Part shown: in pieces, positions 18,861-27,561 of the stretch | Position numbering within the stretch: the first letter of the stretch is position 1 | How the letters are laid out: every line of letters begins with the position of its first letter | From: Novosphingobium meiothermophilum | Lineage (GTDB): Bacteria > Pseudomonadota > Alphaproteobacteria > Sphingomonadales > Sphingomonadaceae | NCBI RefSeq assembly: GCF_003171715.1 | Contig: NZ_QGHL01000001.1 | Location: 19,494 to 83,493 of the forward strand | Direction: 5' to 3' | DNA length: 64,000 nucleotides | Notes under the pieces: generated by a model | Databases searched by the model: none | Seen by the model: the letters and a program-made list of their open reading frames with translations, nothing else | What the model was told of the DNA's origin: nothing | Position numbers and translations under genes: made by a program

Positions 18861-20027
18861 TCAGCAATCGGGAAAGACCGCGCCGCCGAGCGCTGGCTCG
18901 ATCCGGCGGGCAAGGGAAATCAGGCGCGCTTCCGATCCGCGCGGCCCCGCAAGCTGCACCGAAACCGGCAGGCCATCCGCATCGCGCCCGGCGGGCACGG
19001 CCAGGGCCGGCAGCCCCGCAACAGAGGCAAGCGCGGTGAAATCGGCCTGTGAGGACGGCGGCCGCATGCCATGCGCAAAGGCAGCATGGGGCGTTGTCGG
19101 CATGACCAGCACGCCATCGTCGCCCAGCGCATCGTGAAGCTGGCGCGCGGCGGCGCGCAGCAGGTCCATGTCGGGCACATGGCGCCCCACGGCATTGAGC
19201 GTGGCGCGCAATTCATCCGATGCCGCCGCCAGCGCCTGGCCCATGGCCTGCCTCAGGTAATCGGCCGCCAGCACCAGTGCGCTCAGGCGCAGCGTTCCGG
19301 GCGTTCCGGCAAGGCGCAGGCCCTCCGGCACAAGGCCGATCGCCGCCTGCGCCCGCGCATAGCCTGCCAGCACGCCGGGCTGGCATTCCACCCCGCCCAG
19401 CCCTTCCAGCACCAGCATCCGCGCAAAGGGCGCGGCATCGGTGGATGATCGCGGCGCCATGACGCGCCAGACCCGTTCCAGCTTGCCAAGGTCCATCGCC
19501 AGCGGGCCGATCACGTCCCATTCGGGCCGCAGGAACAGCAGCCCCTCGGCGGCCACCGCGCCGTGCGTGGGTTTCAGCCCATAAGCCCCGCAATAGGCGG
19601 CGGGAATGCGGATCGATCCCAGCGTATCGGTGCCCAGCGCCACATCGCACAGGCCCGCCGCCACCGCCGCGCCGCTCCCGCCTGATGAACCGCCCGGCGT
19701 CCAGCCCTCGCGGTGGGGGTTGATGGTGCGGCCGAAGAAGGGATTGTCGCTCGTCGCGCCCAGCGCCGCCTCGTGCATGTTGAGCGTGCCGATCACCGCC
19801 ATGCCTGCGCCGCGCAGGGCTGCCACCACCGGGGCATCGGCATCGGCCACCACGCCGCGCCGATGCCCCATGCCGCCCGTCCAGCCTAGCCCCCGGACCG
19901 CGACATTGGCCTTCACCCCCAGCGTGAGATCATCGAGCGGTCCTCTGCCGAAGTGCGCGCCCCGGTCGAACGCGACAAAGGCGTGCACTTTCGCGTTCGC
20001 CGCTTCAAGGTGCGGCCAGTCGATCAT
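18861..20027 (-). CDS. Amidase signature enzyme
   Basis: 388 residues. The Ser-cisSer-Lys triad is intact: Lys39 (LGVKANVAV), cis-Ser in GGSSGGSG (about residue 113) and nucleophile Ser137 in GTDTLGSIRIPA. Shorter than GatA-type amidases (about 480), comparable to compact amide/ester hydrolases of this family. The start overlaps the ligase stop by ATGA. It should hydrolyse an amide, possibly to free an acid that the ligase then activates. Confidence 0.85.
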   Translation of the reverse strand: MIDWPHLEAANAKVHAFVAFDRGAHFGRGPLDDLTLGVKANVAVRGLGWTGGMGHRRGVVADADAPVVAALRGAGMAVIGTLNMHEAALGATSDNPFFGRTINPHREGWTPGGSSGGSGAAVAAGLCDVALGTDTLGSIRIPAAYCGAYGLKPTHGAVAAEGLLFLRPEWDVIGPLAMDLGKLERVWRVMAPRSSTDAAPFARMLVLEGLGGVECQPGVLAGYARAQAAIGLVPEGLRLAGTPGTLRLSALVLAADYLRQAMGQALAAASDELRATLNAVGRHVPDMDLLRAAARQLHDALGDDGVLVMPTTPHAAFAHGMRPPSSQADFTALASVAGLPALAVPAGRDADGLPVSVQLAGPRGSEARLISLARRIEPALGGAVFPDC

Positions 20028-21400
20028 GCGCGCTCGTCGATCAGGCGGATCGGCTTCTGCCGCGTATCCACCTGTGTTGCCGCGGCCGTCCCGCCCGGCG
20101 CGCACAGCGCCACGCCCACCTCCACGCCAAGCCCGCGCCGCAGCAGTTCGGCCAGCGCGCCCGCATCGGTCCCGCCCCGGCTTTCGAGGATGACTTCCAT
20201 CTCCTCGCGCCCGCTCGCATCGCGGCTGAGGCGGCACACATATTCGCCGGTCAGATCGGCGCGCCCCTCGATCAGGCCGGCAATGGCGTGGGGGAACAGG
20301 TTGATCCCGCGCAGCTTCACCATGTTGTCGCTGCGCCCCCGGAAGCCCGCAATGCGCCGGAACGCAATCTCGCCCCGGCCGCCCACTTCGCGCGTCACGT
20401 CGTGCGTGTTGAAGCGGATGCACGGCGCGATGTCGTCCTTGAACAGGCAGGTGACAACCATGTCGCCCATGCCGCCCGCGTCCACCGCCGCGCCGCTGTC
20501 GATGTCGAGCAACTCAAGGAAATGCGCGTCCTCCCACACGTAAAGGCCATCGCGGTCCGGCCCTTCGGCGGCAATCGGCCCGGTATCGCCCACGCCATAC
20601 CAGTCAAACGCCCTTGCCCCGCCCCATGCCGCTTCGATGGCAGAGCGGTCCTCGGTTCCCAGATGCCCGATGATGAGCCGCGCCGGGATGCGCTCGAACA
20701 CGCCTTCGGCCCTGGCCACTTCGGCCAGCTTGCGGATGTAGTCGACAAACCCCACCACCACGCTCGCGCCGAAATCGGCCATCAGGTGCACCTGCTGCAC
20801 CGATCGCGTCTCGATCCCCGTGCCTGCCGAAAGGAACAGGGCATTGGTGAAATGCGTCACCGCCTCGCGGATGAAGTGGCCGCCGTTGATCATCCCGTGG
20901 CCATAGACGGAATGGACCACATCGCCCGAATGCACCCCCAGCCAGCGATAGAGTCGCCCGACCAGCAGGTTGATGACCTCGCGCCCCTTCGGCCCGAACA
21001 GCAGCGGCTGCGGGCGTCCGGTGGTGCCGCTGGTGGTGTGCAGGATCACCGGCGGACGGCTTGCCCCGCCCGCGCCGAATGTCTCCAGCCCGCCGAAATC
21101 GCCCAATGGGGGGTGTTCGGCAATCGACGCCATGAGGTGCTGCTTGTCATAGACTGGCAGCTTGCCGATGTCGGCAAGGCCGCCGATGTCGCCCGGCTCG
21201 ATCCCCTGCGCGCACCACAGCCGCTGATAGAACGGGATTTGCCAGCCGCGCGCCATCACCTTGCGGAACTGCGCATCCTGAAGGGCGAACAGCTCGTCCC
21301 GGCTGATCGCGCGGAACTTGTGCACGAAGGCATCGCCCACCGGGTGATCGGCAAGCACCTGCCTGATGTCCAGCGTTTCGAAATAGGTCGGGAAGGTCAT
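20024..21400 (-). CDS. Phenylacetate-CoA ligase (PaaK)-like AMP-forming ligase
   Basis: 458 residues. Adenylate-forming motifs of the PaaK subgroup are present: LHTTSGTTGRPQPLLFG (P-loop), WYGVGDTGPIAAE, GDMVVTCLF, RFNTHDVTRE, GFRGRSDNMVKLRGINLFPHAI and a C-terminal QVDTRQKPIRLID with the catalytic Lys region. It activates a carboxylic acid, probably aryl or alkyl, to its CoA thioester at the expense of ATP. It overlaps the PrpD stop by 4 bases, making it the second cistron of the operon. Confidence 0.85.
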   Translation of the reverse strand: MTFPTYFETLDIRQVLADHPVGDAFVHKFRAISRDELFALQDAQFRKVMARGWQIPFYQRLWCAQGIEPGDIGGLADIGKLPVYDKQHLMASIAEHPPLGDFGGLETFGAGGASRPPVILHTTSGTTGRPQPLLFGPKGREVINLLVGRLYRWLGVHSGDVVHSVYGHGMINGGHFIREAVTHFTNALFLSAGTGIETRSVQQVHLMADFGASVVVGFVDYIRKLAEVARAEGVFERIPARLIIGHLGTEDRSAIEAAWGGARAFDWYGVGDTGPIAAEGPDRDGLYVWEDAHFLELLDIDSGAAVDAGGMGDMVVTCLFKDDIAPCIRFNTHDVTREVGGRGEIAFRRIAGFRGRSDNMVKLRGINLFPHAIAGLIEGRADLTGEYVCRLSRDASGREEMEVILESRGGTDAGALAELLRRGLGVEVGVALCAPGGTAAATQVDTRQKPIRLIDERA

Positions 21401-22686
21401 GCAGGGTCCGTGATGAAGGAAAGCGGATCGGCAAGAAGGCGCGGGTCCGGGTCGGCAAAGGCAAGACGGCGGCACAGGACGCGCTTGGCCTCGGCCTGCG
21501 CGGCCGAAAGCGGCGCATCGGGCGCGCCCAGCGTTGCCGGAACGGCGCATTCCACGCGCGATCCATCGGCCAGCACAATCACCAGCCGCTGCGGCGAAAG
21601 CGCGTTGGGATCGGCATTACCATCGTCATGCAGCGCAAATCGGGCCGCCAGCGCGGCAATCTGCGGATCGGCAAAGGTTTCCGGTGCAAACCGGCGCGGG
21701 TCGATCTCGCCATCGCGCAGCATCAGCGCTGCCAGAAACGGCAGGCACAGCCGCGCGTAGGCGGGCGTCATCGCCGGGTCGTGGGGGCGGCCCACCAGGT
21801 GGCGGATCAGCGGCGGGACATGCGCCTCCACGCGCGCCACCTCCTGCCCGGCAAAGGGCTGAAGCGTGCCCAGCACCGCATGGCTTGCCCGGCCCGATGG
21901 ATAGGGCTTGGTGCTCACCTGCGAGATCAGCCAGCGCTGGCCCAGCGTGCGGGTGTAGGTCTCAAGGCTGCCCCGGTCGAACAGCCTGAGATGCCCGAAC
22001 GGCCCCTCGATCACGTCATGCGCCGCCGTCAGCCCGTGGCGCACGAGATCAGCCGCGTGGATCGCGCCGCGCGCGGCATTGGCAAATTGCAGCGGCAGCG
22101 CGATGGAGCCTTCGCTATGCGCCTGCATCGTGCCCGCCGCATGGGCATGGGCCATGCCCAGCACATCGGCAAACCGGCCTTCCGGCAATCCCGCGATCCG
22201 CGCCACCGCCAGCGCCGCGCCGTATATCCCGGCGGTGGCGGGGCGGAAGAACGTCAGCGCCGTTTCCGCCGCCACACCCAGCCCGGCGGCCACATCCACC
22301 CCCACCGCAATCGCCGCCAGCACCGCTTCGGGATCGGCCCCGCCCTTGCGGTCGGCGGCCGCCATCACCGCCGGAACCACTGCCGACATGGCATGAACCA
22401 CCGCGCCTTCATGCACCGCGTCCCATTCCAGCGCGTGAATGGCAAAGCAGTTCACATAGGCCGCGCCCATCGCGGGAAGGCGCTCGTCCCGCGCGATCAG
22501 GCGCGCATCGCTGCCCTTGCCCCAGCTGCGCGCCACCGCCAGCACGCCGTCCATGCCCGGCGCGGTCGATCCCGCCGCGCCCACCGCCAGCGTATCAGCC
22601 AGGAGCCGCAGCGTGTCGGCGCGCACCGCCTCCGGCAGCACGTGGCGCGCCGCGGCAAAGGCCAGCAGGTGTTCGGTCGGTGTCAT
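21397..22686 (-). CDS. MmgE/PrpD family protein
   Basis: 429 residues from the ATG at 22686. The PrpD fold is recognised by ADTLAVGAAGS, AYVNCFAIHALEWDAVHEGAVVHAMSAVVPAVMAAAD, and TYTRTLGQRWLISQVSTKPYPSGRASH. Family members include 2-methylcitrate dehydratase and cis-aconitate decarboxylase; others act on unknown substrates. It heads the eight-gene operon and is divergent from the GntR gene, with a TGTCCGGACA palindrome between them. Dehydration or decarboxylation of a polycarboxylate-like intermediate is inferred. Confidence 0.85.
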   Translation of the reverse strand: MTPTEHLLAFAAARHVLPEAVRADTLRLLADTLAVGAAGSTAPGMDGVLAVARSWGKGSDARLIARDERLPAMGAAYVNCFAIHALEWDAVHEGAVVHAMSAVVPAVMAAADRKGGADPEAVLAAIAVGVDVAAGLGVAAETALTFFRPATAGIYGAALAVARIAGLPEGRFADVLGMAHAHAAGTMQAHSEGSIALPLQFANAARGAIHAADLVRHGLTAAHDVIEGPFGHLRLFDRGSLETYTRTLGQRWLISQVSTKPYPSGRASHAVLGTLQPFAGQEVARVEAHVPPLIRHLVGRPHDPAMTPAYARLCLPFLAALMLRDGEIDPRRFAPETFADPQIAALAARFALHDDGNADPNALSPQRLVIVLADGSRVECAVPATLGAPDAPLSAAQAEAKRVLCRRLAFADPDPRLLADPLSFITDPA

Positions 22687-22752
22687 GCAGGCCCTTGCCC
22701 AGAAGCAATCCGATGGGCGATAACCGTGCCACCGCAGGCTTGGCTTTTCCCG

Positions 22753-22764
22753 TTGTCCGGACAT
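22753..22764. promoter_or_regulatory. Candidate GntR operator, TTGTCCGGACAT
   Basis: Near-perfect 12-bp dyad in the divergent GntR/PrpD promoter region. The 10-bp core TGTCCGGACA recurs only in front of the CitE operon (28458) and the MFS/flavoprotein operon (28662). Confidence 0.7.
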
Positions 22765-22765
22765 A

Positions 22766-22784
22766 ATGACCGGAGAATGGATAG
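22766..22784. promoter_or_regulatory. Degenerate 19-bp palindrome, possible site 7
   Basis: ATGACCGGAGAATGGATAG matches 10 of the 14 conserved positions of CTATCCG-N5-CGGATAG and lies 79 bp upstream of the PrpD start, the distance seen for the good sites. It is weak, and the position carries most of the argument. Confidence 0.35.
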
Positions 22785-22802
22785 TCGGCGCCGGAGAGTG
22801 AT

Positions 22803-23555
22803 GTGACAGAGTGCGTTCCTCTGGCTAAAGACCGCGAACCGCCGCGCTATCTGCAACTTGCCGGCGACCTGCGGCGCAAGGTTCTGGCGGGCGGTTTCCC
22901 CGCCGGGTTTCCCACCGAGGCAGAACTTTGCGCGCACTATGGCGTCAGCCGCTTCACCGTGCGCGAGGCGCTGCGCCGTCTTCAGGCCGAAGGGCTGATC
23001 TCCCGCCGCCGCGGCTCCGGCACCAGCATCCAGCCCGCCGCCGCGCGCGGGCGCGCGCTGCACCAGCCGTTGTCCAACATTGGCGAACTGCTGCAATACG
23101 GGCGCGGCTCGCAGATCACCTACCGTCCGCTGGGCCGTGTCGATCTGCCCGGCCTTGCCGTCAGCCATCTGGGCCAGACAAGAGCGGACGAACAGTGGAT
23201 CGGCTTTTCCGGCCTGCGCACCCTGCCCGGCGACCCCCGTCCGCTGGCGCTGACCGAAGTGTTCTTCGCGCCCCGGCTCGAAGCGGTCTGCGCGCGGCTC
23301 GATCTTTCCAGCGGCACGCTCTTTGCCCAGCTTGATGAACTGGCCGGGATCAATGTCGGCAAGGTCACGCAGGATATTCAGGCCATTCCCGCCGGGTCCG
23401 AAGCCGCCCGCCTGCTCGGCCTCAGGCGCGGCAGTCCGGTGCTGCGCGTGATCCGCTGCTATCACGATCTTTCCGGCCGCCTGTTCGAGATTTCCGTCAC
23501 CCACCACCCCGGCGACCGCTTCGTCTATTCGATGCACATCGACGTGGAAGGCTAG
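22803..23555 (+). CDS. GntR-family transcriptional regulator, HutC (UTRA) subfamily
   Basis: 250 residues from a GTG at 22803 (GGAGAG upstream; the overlapping ATG at 22801 is followed at once by TGA). The N-terminal winged helix contains FPTEAELCAHYGVSRFTVREALRRLQAEGLISRRRGSGT (about residues 37-74). The C-terminal UTRA ligand-binding domain carries LTEVFFAPRLEAVC and a final VLRVIRCYHDLSGRLFEISVTHHPGDRFVYSM. It is the only classical regulator in the 30-kb island. It probably represses its own and flanking operons through TGTCCGGACA and is induced by a pathway intermediate. Confidence 0.9.
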   Translation: MTECVPLAKDREPPRYLQLAGDLRRKVLAGGFPAGFPTEAELCAHYGVSRFTVREALRRLQAEGLISRRRGSGTSIQPAAARGRALHQPLSNIGELLQYGRGSQITYRPLGRVDLPGLAVSHLGQTRADEQWIGFSGLRTLPGDPRPLALTEVFFAPRLEAVCARLDLSSGTLFAQLDELAGINVGKVTQDIQAIPAGSEAARLLGLRRGSPVLRVIRCYHDLSGRLFEISVTHHPGDRFVYSMHIDVEG

Positions 23556-24640
23556 GGCCCAAACCGCTCCGGATCGGGCACCGGCCCCGCCGCCCAGCTT
23601 TCACCCGAAAAGCGGATAGGCGGGGCAATGTGGTGGCGTCCATCGGCCTCCACCAGCAGCCCGCGATGCGCCACATGGGGCTGGTCGAAGGCTTCGCGGA
23701 AATCGAGCACGGGCGCAAAGGCCACGTCGATGGCCTCCATCCAGTGCATCCATTCATCACGCGTCCTGGTCAGGAACGTCTCGCGCAGGAAGGCGATGGC
23801 CGGGGCCTGCCCCTCGCCCGCCTCCGCCATGGCCGATGCCAGCAGATCCTCGCGGCCCAGCGCCCTCAGCAGGTTGCGCGCAAACTTTTCCTCGCGCCCG
23901 CCCAGCACAACGTGCCTGCCATCGGCCGTTTCATAGACCTGATAGAACGCCGATCCGCCCAGCGAACGCTGCGTGGCCGAACGCGGCGCCTCACCCCCGG
24001 CAATCGCGCCGCTGGCCATGTGCACGCACCACGGCAGCATGGCATCGAACATGGCAATATCAAGGTAATCGCCGCTGCCCGTCCTCTCGCGCCCGATCAG
24101 CGCCATCAGCACGGCCGAAAGCGCGGTCAGGCCCGCCCCCATGTCGGCGGCGGGCACGGCCGGGATCACCGGCGTCCCGTCCGGCCCGTCGTTCACCGAA
24201 AGAAACCCGGCCAGCGCCTCCACCGCCACATCGTGCGCCGGGTGGTGTGCCAGCGGCCCGTCCTGCCCGAAGGCCGATATCGAGCAATAGATGATGCGCG
24301 GGTTTGCCGCGCGAACGGCGGCGAAGTCGAACCCCAGCCGCGCCATCACGCCGGGGCGGAAACTTTCGGCAAAGACATCGGCCCCGGCAATCAGGTCCCA
24401 CAGCCGCGCCTTGCCCTCGTCGGTCTTGAGATCGAGCGTGACCGCTTCCTTGCCCCGGTTGAGGTTGGCAAACCACACCGAATGCCCGTTTTCGAACGGG
24501 GCCATGGCGCGCACGGGATCGCCTGCGGGCGGTTCCACCTTGATGACCCGCGCGCCGTGGTCGGCCATCATCCCGGTCATCGCCGGGCCGGGGAAGAACT
24601 GCGTCAGATCAACGACCGTGATGCCCGAAAGCTTGCCCAT
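23552..24640 (-). CDS. CaiB/BaiF CoA-transferase (family III), copy A
   Basis: 362 residues. Family III motifs: LSGITVVDLTQFFPGPAMTGMMADHGARVIKVEPPAGDP at the N-terminus, NRGKEAVTLDLKTDEGK, and a catalytic-Asp neighbourhood AHDVAVEALAGF. It moves CoA between a donor thioester and a free acid, or acts with the second copy as a heteromer. Its start overlaps the stop of copy B by one base. The 3' end is convergent with and overlaps the GntR gene by 3 bases. Confidence 0.85.
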   Translation of the reverse strand: MGKLSGITVVDLTQFFPGPAMTGMMADHGARVIKVEPPAGDPVRAMAPFENGHSVWFANLNRGKEAVTLDLKTDEGKARLWDLIAGADVFAESFRPGVMARLGFDFAAVRAANPRIIYCSISAFGQDGPLAHHPAHDVAVEALAGFLSVNDGPDGTPVIPAVPAADMGAGLTALSAVLMALIGRERTGSGDYLDIAMFDAMLPWCVHMASGAIAGGEAPRSATQRSLGGSAFYQVYETADGRHVVLGGREEKFARNLLRALGREDLLASAMAEAGEGQAPAIAFLRETFLTRTRDEWMHWMEAIDVAFAPVLDFREAFDQPHVAHRGLLVEADGRHHIAPPIRFSGESWAAGPVPDPERFGP

Positions 24641-25851
24641 CACACCACGCCCTTCGCCTTCAGCGCTGCGGCATCGGCGGCGGAAAAGCCCAGTTCGGCA
24701 AGGATCGCCTCGCTGTCTGCGCCCAGCAGCGGCCCGGCGCGGTTGGGCAGGCGCTTGCCATCCAGCCGGATCGGGCTGGCCAGCACATGCAGCCCGGCGC
24801 GATCGGGATGGTCCACCGCGGTGCGCATGCCGATCTCGTCCAGCCAGGGATTGTCCATCGCCTGATCCAGCCCATAGACCGGCGCCACCGGCAGATGCCC
24901 TTGCAGCAGCGCCAGCCAGTGCGCCACCGGCGCTTCGCCAAATGCCGCATCCAGCACCTGCGTCAGCGCCTCGCGGTTGGCCAGCCGGTCGGCATTGGTG
25001 CGAAAGCGCGGGTCCGATGCAATCTGCGTCCAGCCGGTGCGCGCCATCAGCACGTCCCAGAACTTGGGCAACTGGCACATCACGAACATCCAGCCGTCGC
25101 TTGCCTTCACCATCTGGCTGGGCGTGGCGGTGGGGTGGGCCGAACGCGGGGTGCGCCCGGTCACGTCGCCTTCGTTCATGTACCACAGCGCCGGATAGCT
25201 GGTCTGGTGCAGGGCCGCGGAAAGCAGGTCGGTATCCACATCGCGCCCCAGCCCCGATCGCTGCGCATCGACAAGCGCGGCCAGAAGGCCCACCGCCATG
25301 ATCGTGCCGGTCATGAAATCGACCATGGACAGCCCCATGCGCTGCGGCTCGCCATCGGGATCGCCGGTCAGCATGCAGTATCCGGCCTCGGCCTGCATCA
25401 GATAGTCATAGCCCGGCCATTTCGCGCGGGCATTGTCGCGCCCGTAGGCCGAAAGGTGCGCACAGACGATGGCCGGGTTGATGTCCTTCAGCGCGTCATA
25501 GGTCACGCCCATCTGCGCCGGAAGATCGCCGCGCATGTTGTTGGCAACCGCGTGGGCGCTGCGCACCAGCCGATGCAGCACGTCCTGCCCCTCCGGCGTT
25601 GCCAGATCCAGCGTGAGCGAACGCTTGTTGAGGTTGAACGCCTGAAAATAGAGGCTTTCCCCCTCGCGCAGGAAATGCGGCCCCACCGCGCGCGCGGTAT
25701 CGCCCCCGCCCTTGCCGTCCTTCGCTGGCGGCTCGATCTTGATGACCTCTGCCCCAAGTTGCGCCAGATGCATCGTGCCATATGGCCCCGCGCCATACTG
25801 CTCGATCGAAACGATGCGAAAGCCCGCAAGGGGCAGTGCGCGCGTGCTCAT
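24640..25851 (-). CDS. CaiB/BaiF CoA-transferase (family III), copy B
   Basis: 403 residues from the ATG at 25851 (ATGA overlap with the acyl-CoA dehydrogenase). It has PLAGFRIVSIEQYGAGPYGTMHLAQLGAEVIKIEPP, NLNKRSLTLDLATPEG and GYDYLMQAEAGYCMLTGDPDGEP, where the Asp of YDYLMQ is the expected catalytic residue. It is longer than copy A, with a variable C-terminal region. The two adjacent copies suggest either a heterodimeric transferase or two activation steps. Confidence 0.85.
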   Translation of the reverse strand: MSTRALPLAGFRIVSIEQYGAGPYGTMHLAQLGAEVIKIEPPAKDGKGGGDTARAVGPHFLREGESLYFQAFNLNKRSLTLDLATPEGQDVLHRLVRSAHAVANNMRGDLPAQMGVTYDALKDINPAIVCAHLSAYGRDNARAKWPGYDYLMQAEAGYCMLTGDPDGEPQRMGLSMVDFMTGTIMAVGLLAALVDAQRSGLGRDVDTDLLSAALHQTSYPALWYMNEGDVTGRTPRSAHPTATPSQMVKASDGWMFVMCQLPKFWDVLMARTGWTQIASDPRFRTNADRLANREALTQVLDAAFGEAPVAHWLALLQGHLPVAPVYGLDQAMDNPWLDEIGMRTAVDHPDRAGLHVLASPIRLDGKRLPNRAGPLLGADSEAILAELGFSAADAAALKAKGVV

Positions 25852-27038
25852 GCCGGGTTCCGCTTCACCCACTGCCGGGAAATGATGATGCGCTGCATCT
25901 CGTTGGTCCCTTCCCCGATGCACATCAGCATGGCGTCGCGGTAGAAGCGCTCGATCTCGTATTCCTTGGAATAGGAATAGCCACCGAAGATGCGCATGGC
26001 CTCCTGCGCGTTGAGAAAGCCGGCTTCGCTGGCAAAATACTTCGCCATGCCCGCTTCCATGTCGCAGCGTTCGCCCCGGTCATAGGCGGCAGCGGCATCC
26101 AGCGTCAGCAGGCGCGCGGCGCGCGCGCGCGTCACCATCTCGCCCAGCTTGAGCTGGATCGCCTGATGATCGGCAATCGGCTTGCCCATGGTCTGGCGCT
26201 CCTGCGCATATTGCGTGGCAAGGCGCAGCGCGCCCTCGGCAATGCCCACGCCGCGCGCGGCCACATTGATGCGGCCCAGTTCCAGCCCGCCGGTTGCCTG
26301 AAAGAAGCCCTGCCCCTCGACCCCGCCGATGAGCTGATCGGCCGGAACGCGGTAGTCGTCGAACACCAGCTCGGCGCTGTCGATCGCCTTGTAGCCCAGC
26401 TTGTCGAACTTCTTGCCGATGGTGAAGCCCTCGCCATCGCCGCCGCGCTTGTCGCACAGGAAGAAGCTCATCCCCTTGTAGCGCGGATTGGCATCGGGAT
26501 CGGTCTTGGCGATCACGGCATAGCATGATCCGTTGATCGAATTGGTGATCCAGGTCTTCGTGCCGTTGAGCACGTAATGGTCGCCCTCGCGCCGCGCGGT
26601 GGTGCGGATGGCCTGAAGATCGGTGCCTGCGTTCGGTTCGGTCAGTCCCAGCCCGCCCCGGATTTCGCCGCTGGCAAACCGGGGCAGCCATTTGCGCTTC
26701 TGCTCCTCGGTGCCGAACCGTTCGACTGCGGCCGCCATGATGAGGTGCGAATTGAAGATGCCGGTCAGCGCCATCCAGTGCGATGCCACCTTCATCACGA
26801 TCTTGGCATAGGTGGCAGACGGCAGGCCCAGCCCGCCGTATTCGGTGCCGATGGTCGCGCCGAACAGGCCCATTTCGGCCATCTGGTTCACCAGATCCGC
26901 GGGCCAGATGTCCTTGTGATCGTGCGCCATCACCACCTGCGGCGTCACTTCACCAGCCACCCACTTGTCGATGGCGTCAAGCAGCGCGGCTTCTTCTTCG
27001 GGGTCCATGGGCGGACGGGCAGTGCTGGGTCCGGTCAT
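25848..27038 (-). CDS. Acyl-CoA dehydrogenase
   Basis: 396 residues, the standard length. FAD/substrate motifs are GLTEPNAGTDLQAIRTTA, TKTWITNS, the family signature RIFGGYSYSKEYEIERFYRDA, and GEGTNEMQRIIISRQW, in which the Glu corresponds to the catalytic base of medium-chain dehydrogenases. It introduces an alpha,beta double bond into an acyl-CoA. It lies 13 bases after the MaoC gene, whose product could hydrate the enoyl-CoA. Confidence 0.9.
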   Translation of the reverse strand: MTGPSTARPPMDPEEEAALLDAIDKWVAGEVTPQVVMAHDHKDIWPADLVNQMAEMGLFGATIGTEYGGLGLPSATYAKIVMKVASHWMALTGIFNSHLIMAAAVERFGTEEQKRKWLPRFASGEIRGGLGLTEPNAGTDLQAIRTTARREGDHYVLNGTKTWITNSINGSCYAVIAKTDPDANPRYKGMSFFLCDKRGGDGEGFTIGKKFDKLGYKAIDSAELVFDDYRVPADQLIGGVEGQGFFQATGGLELGRINVAARGVGIAEGALRLATQYAQERQTMGKPIADHQAIQLKLGEMVTRARAARLLTLDAAAAYDRGERCDMEAGMAKYFASEAGFLNAQEAMRIFGGYSYSKEYEIERFYRDAMLMCIGEGTNEMQRIIISRQWVKRNPA

Positions 27039-27051
27039 TTCCGGGCGCTCC

Positions 27052-27561
27052 TCATTCGTCCATCGGGCCGAAGCCGCGCTTCCAGATCAGCATGACGCGC
27101 ACGAAATCGCACACCACGTCGCCGTGCTGGTTCCGGCCCACGGTCTTGATCGTCACGATCCCCTGTGTCGGGCGCTTTTCGGACTCGCGCTTTTCCAGCA
27201 CTTCGGTTTCCGAATAGATCGTGTCCCCGGCAAACACCGGCTTCAGCAGGCGGATTTCCTTCCACCCCAGATTGGCCACGGCCTTCTGCGAAACGTCCGA
27301 AACGCTCTGCCCGGTCATGATCGCCACCGTCAGCGGGCTGGCAACCAGCGGCTTGCCGAACTCGGTCTTGGCGGCAAAGGCGTGGTCGCAGTGCGATGGA
27401 TGCTGGTTCATCGTCAGCAGGCTGAACCAGATGTTGTCGTTGTCGGTGATCGTGCGTCCGGGGCGGTGCTCGTAGATGTCCCCGACGTTGAACTCCTCGA
27501 AATAGCGGCCATAGGTTTCCCGGTAGCGGCCGGGGGCCACTTCGACGGCGCCTTCACGCAT
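27052..27561 (-). CDS. MaoC-type hydratase (mesaconyl-CoA hydratase-like)
   Basis: 169 residues, single hot-dog domain. GRYFEEFNVGDIYEHRPGRTITDNDNIWFSLLTMNQHPSHCDHAFAA contains the hydratase Asp/His pair (N..H/D region) seen in mesaconyl-C1-CoA hydratase relatives; PLVASPLTVAIMTGQSV follows. It overlaps the CitE-like stop by 8 bases. The CitE + MaoC + acyl-CoA dehydrogenase + CaiB set resembles parts of the methylaspartate/ethylmalonyl or itaconate/citramalate routes, so a branched dicarboxylyl-CoA substrate is plausible. Confidence 0.85.
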   Translation of the reverse strand: MREGAVEVAPGRYRETYGRYFEEFNVGDIYEHRPGRTITDNDNIWFSLLTMNQHPSHCDHAFAAKTEFGKPLVASPLTVAIMTGQSVSDVSQKAVANLGWKEIRLLKPVFAGDTIYSETEVLEKRESEKRPTQGIVTIKTVGRNQHGDVVCDFVRVMLIWKRGFGPMDE

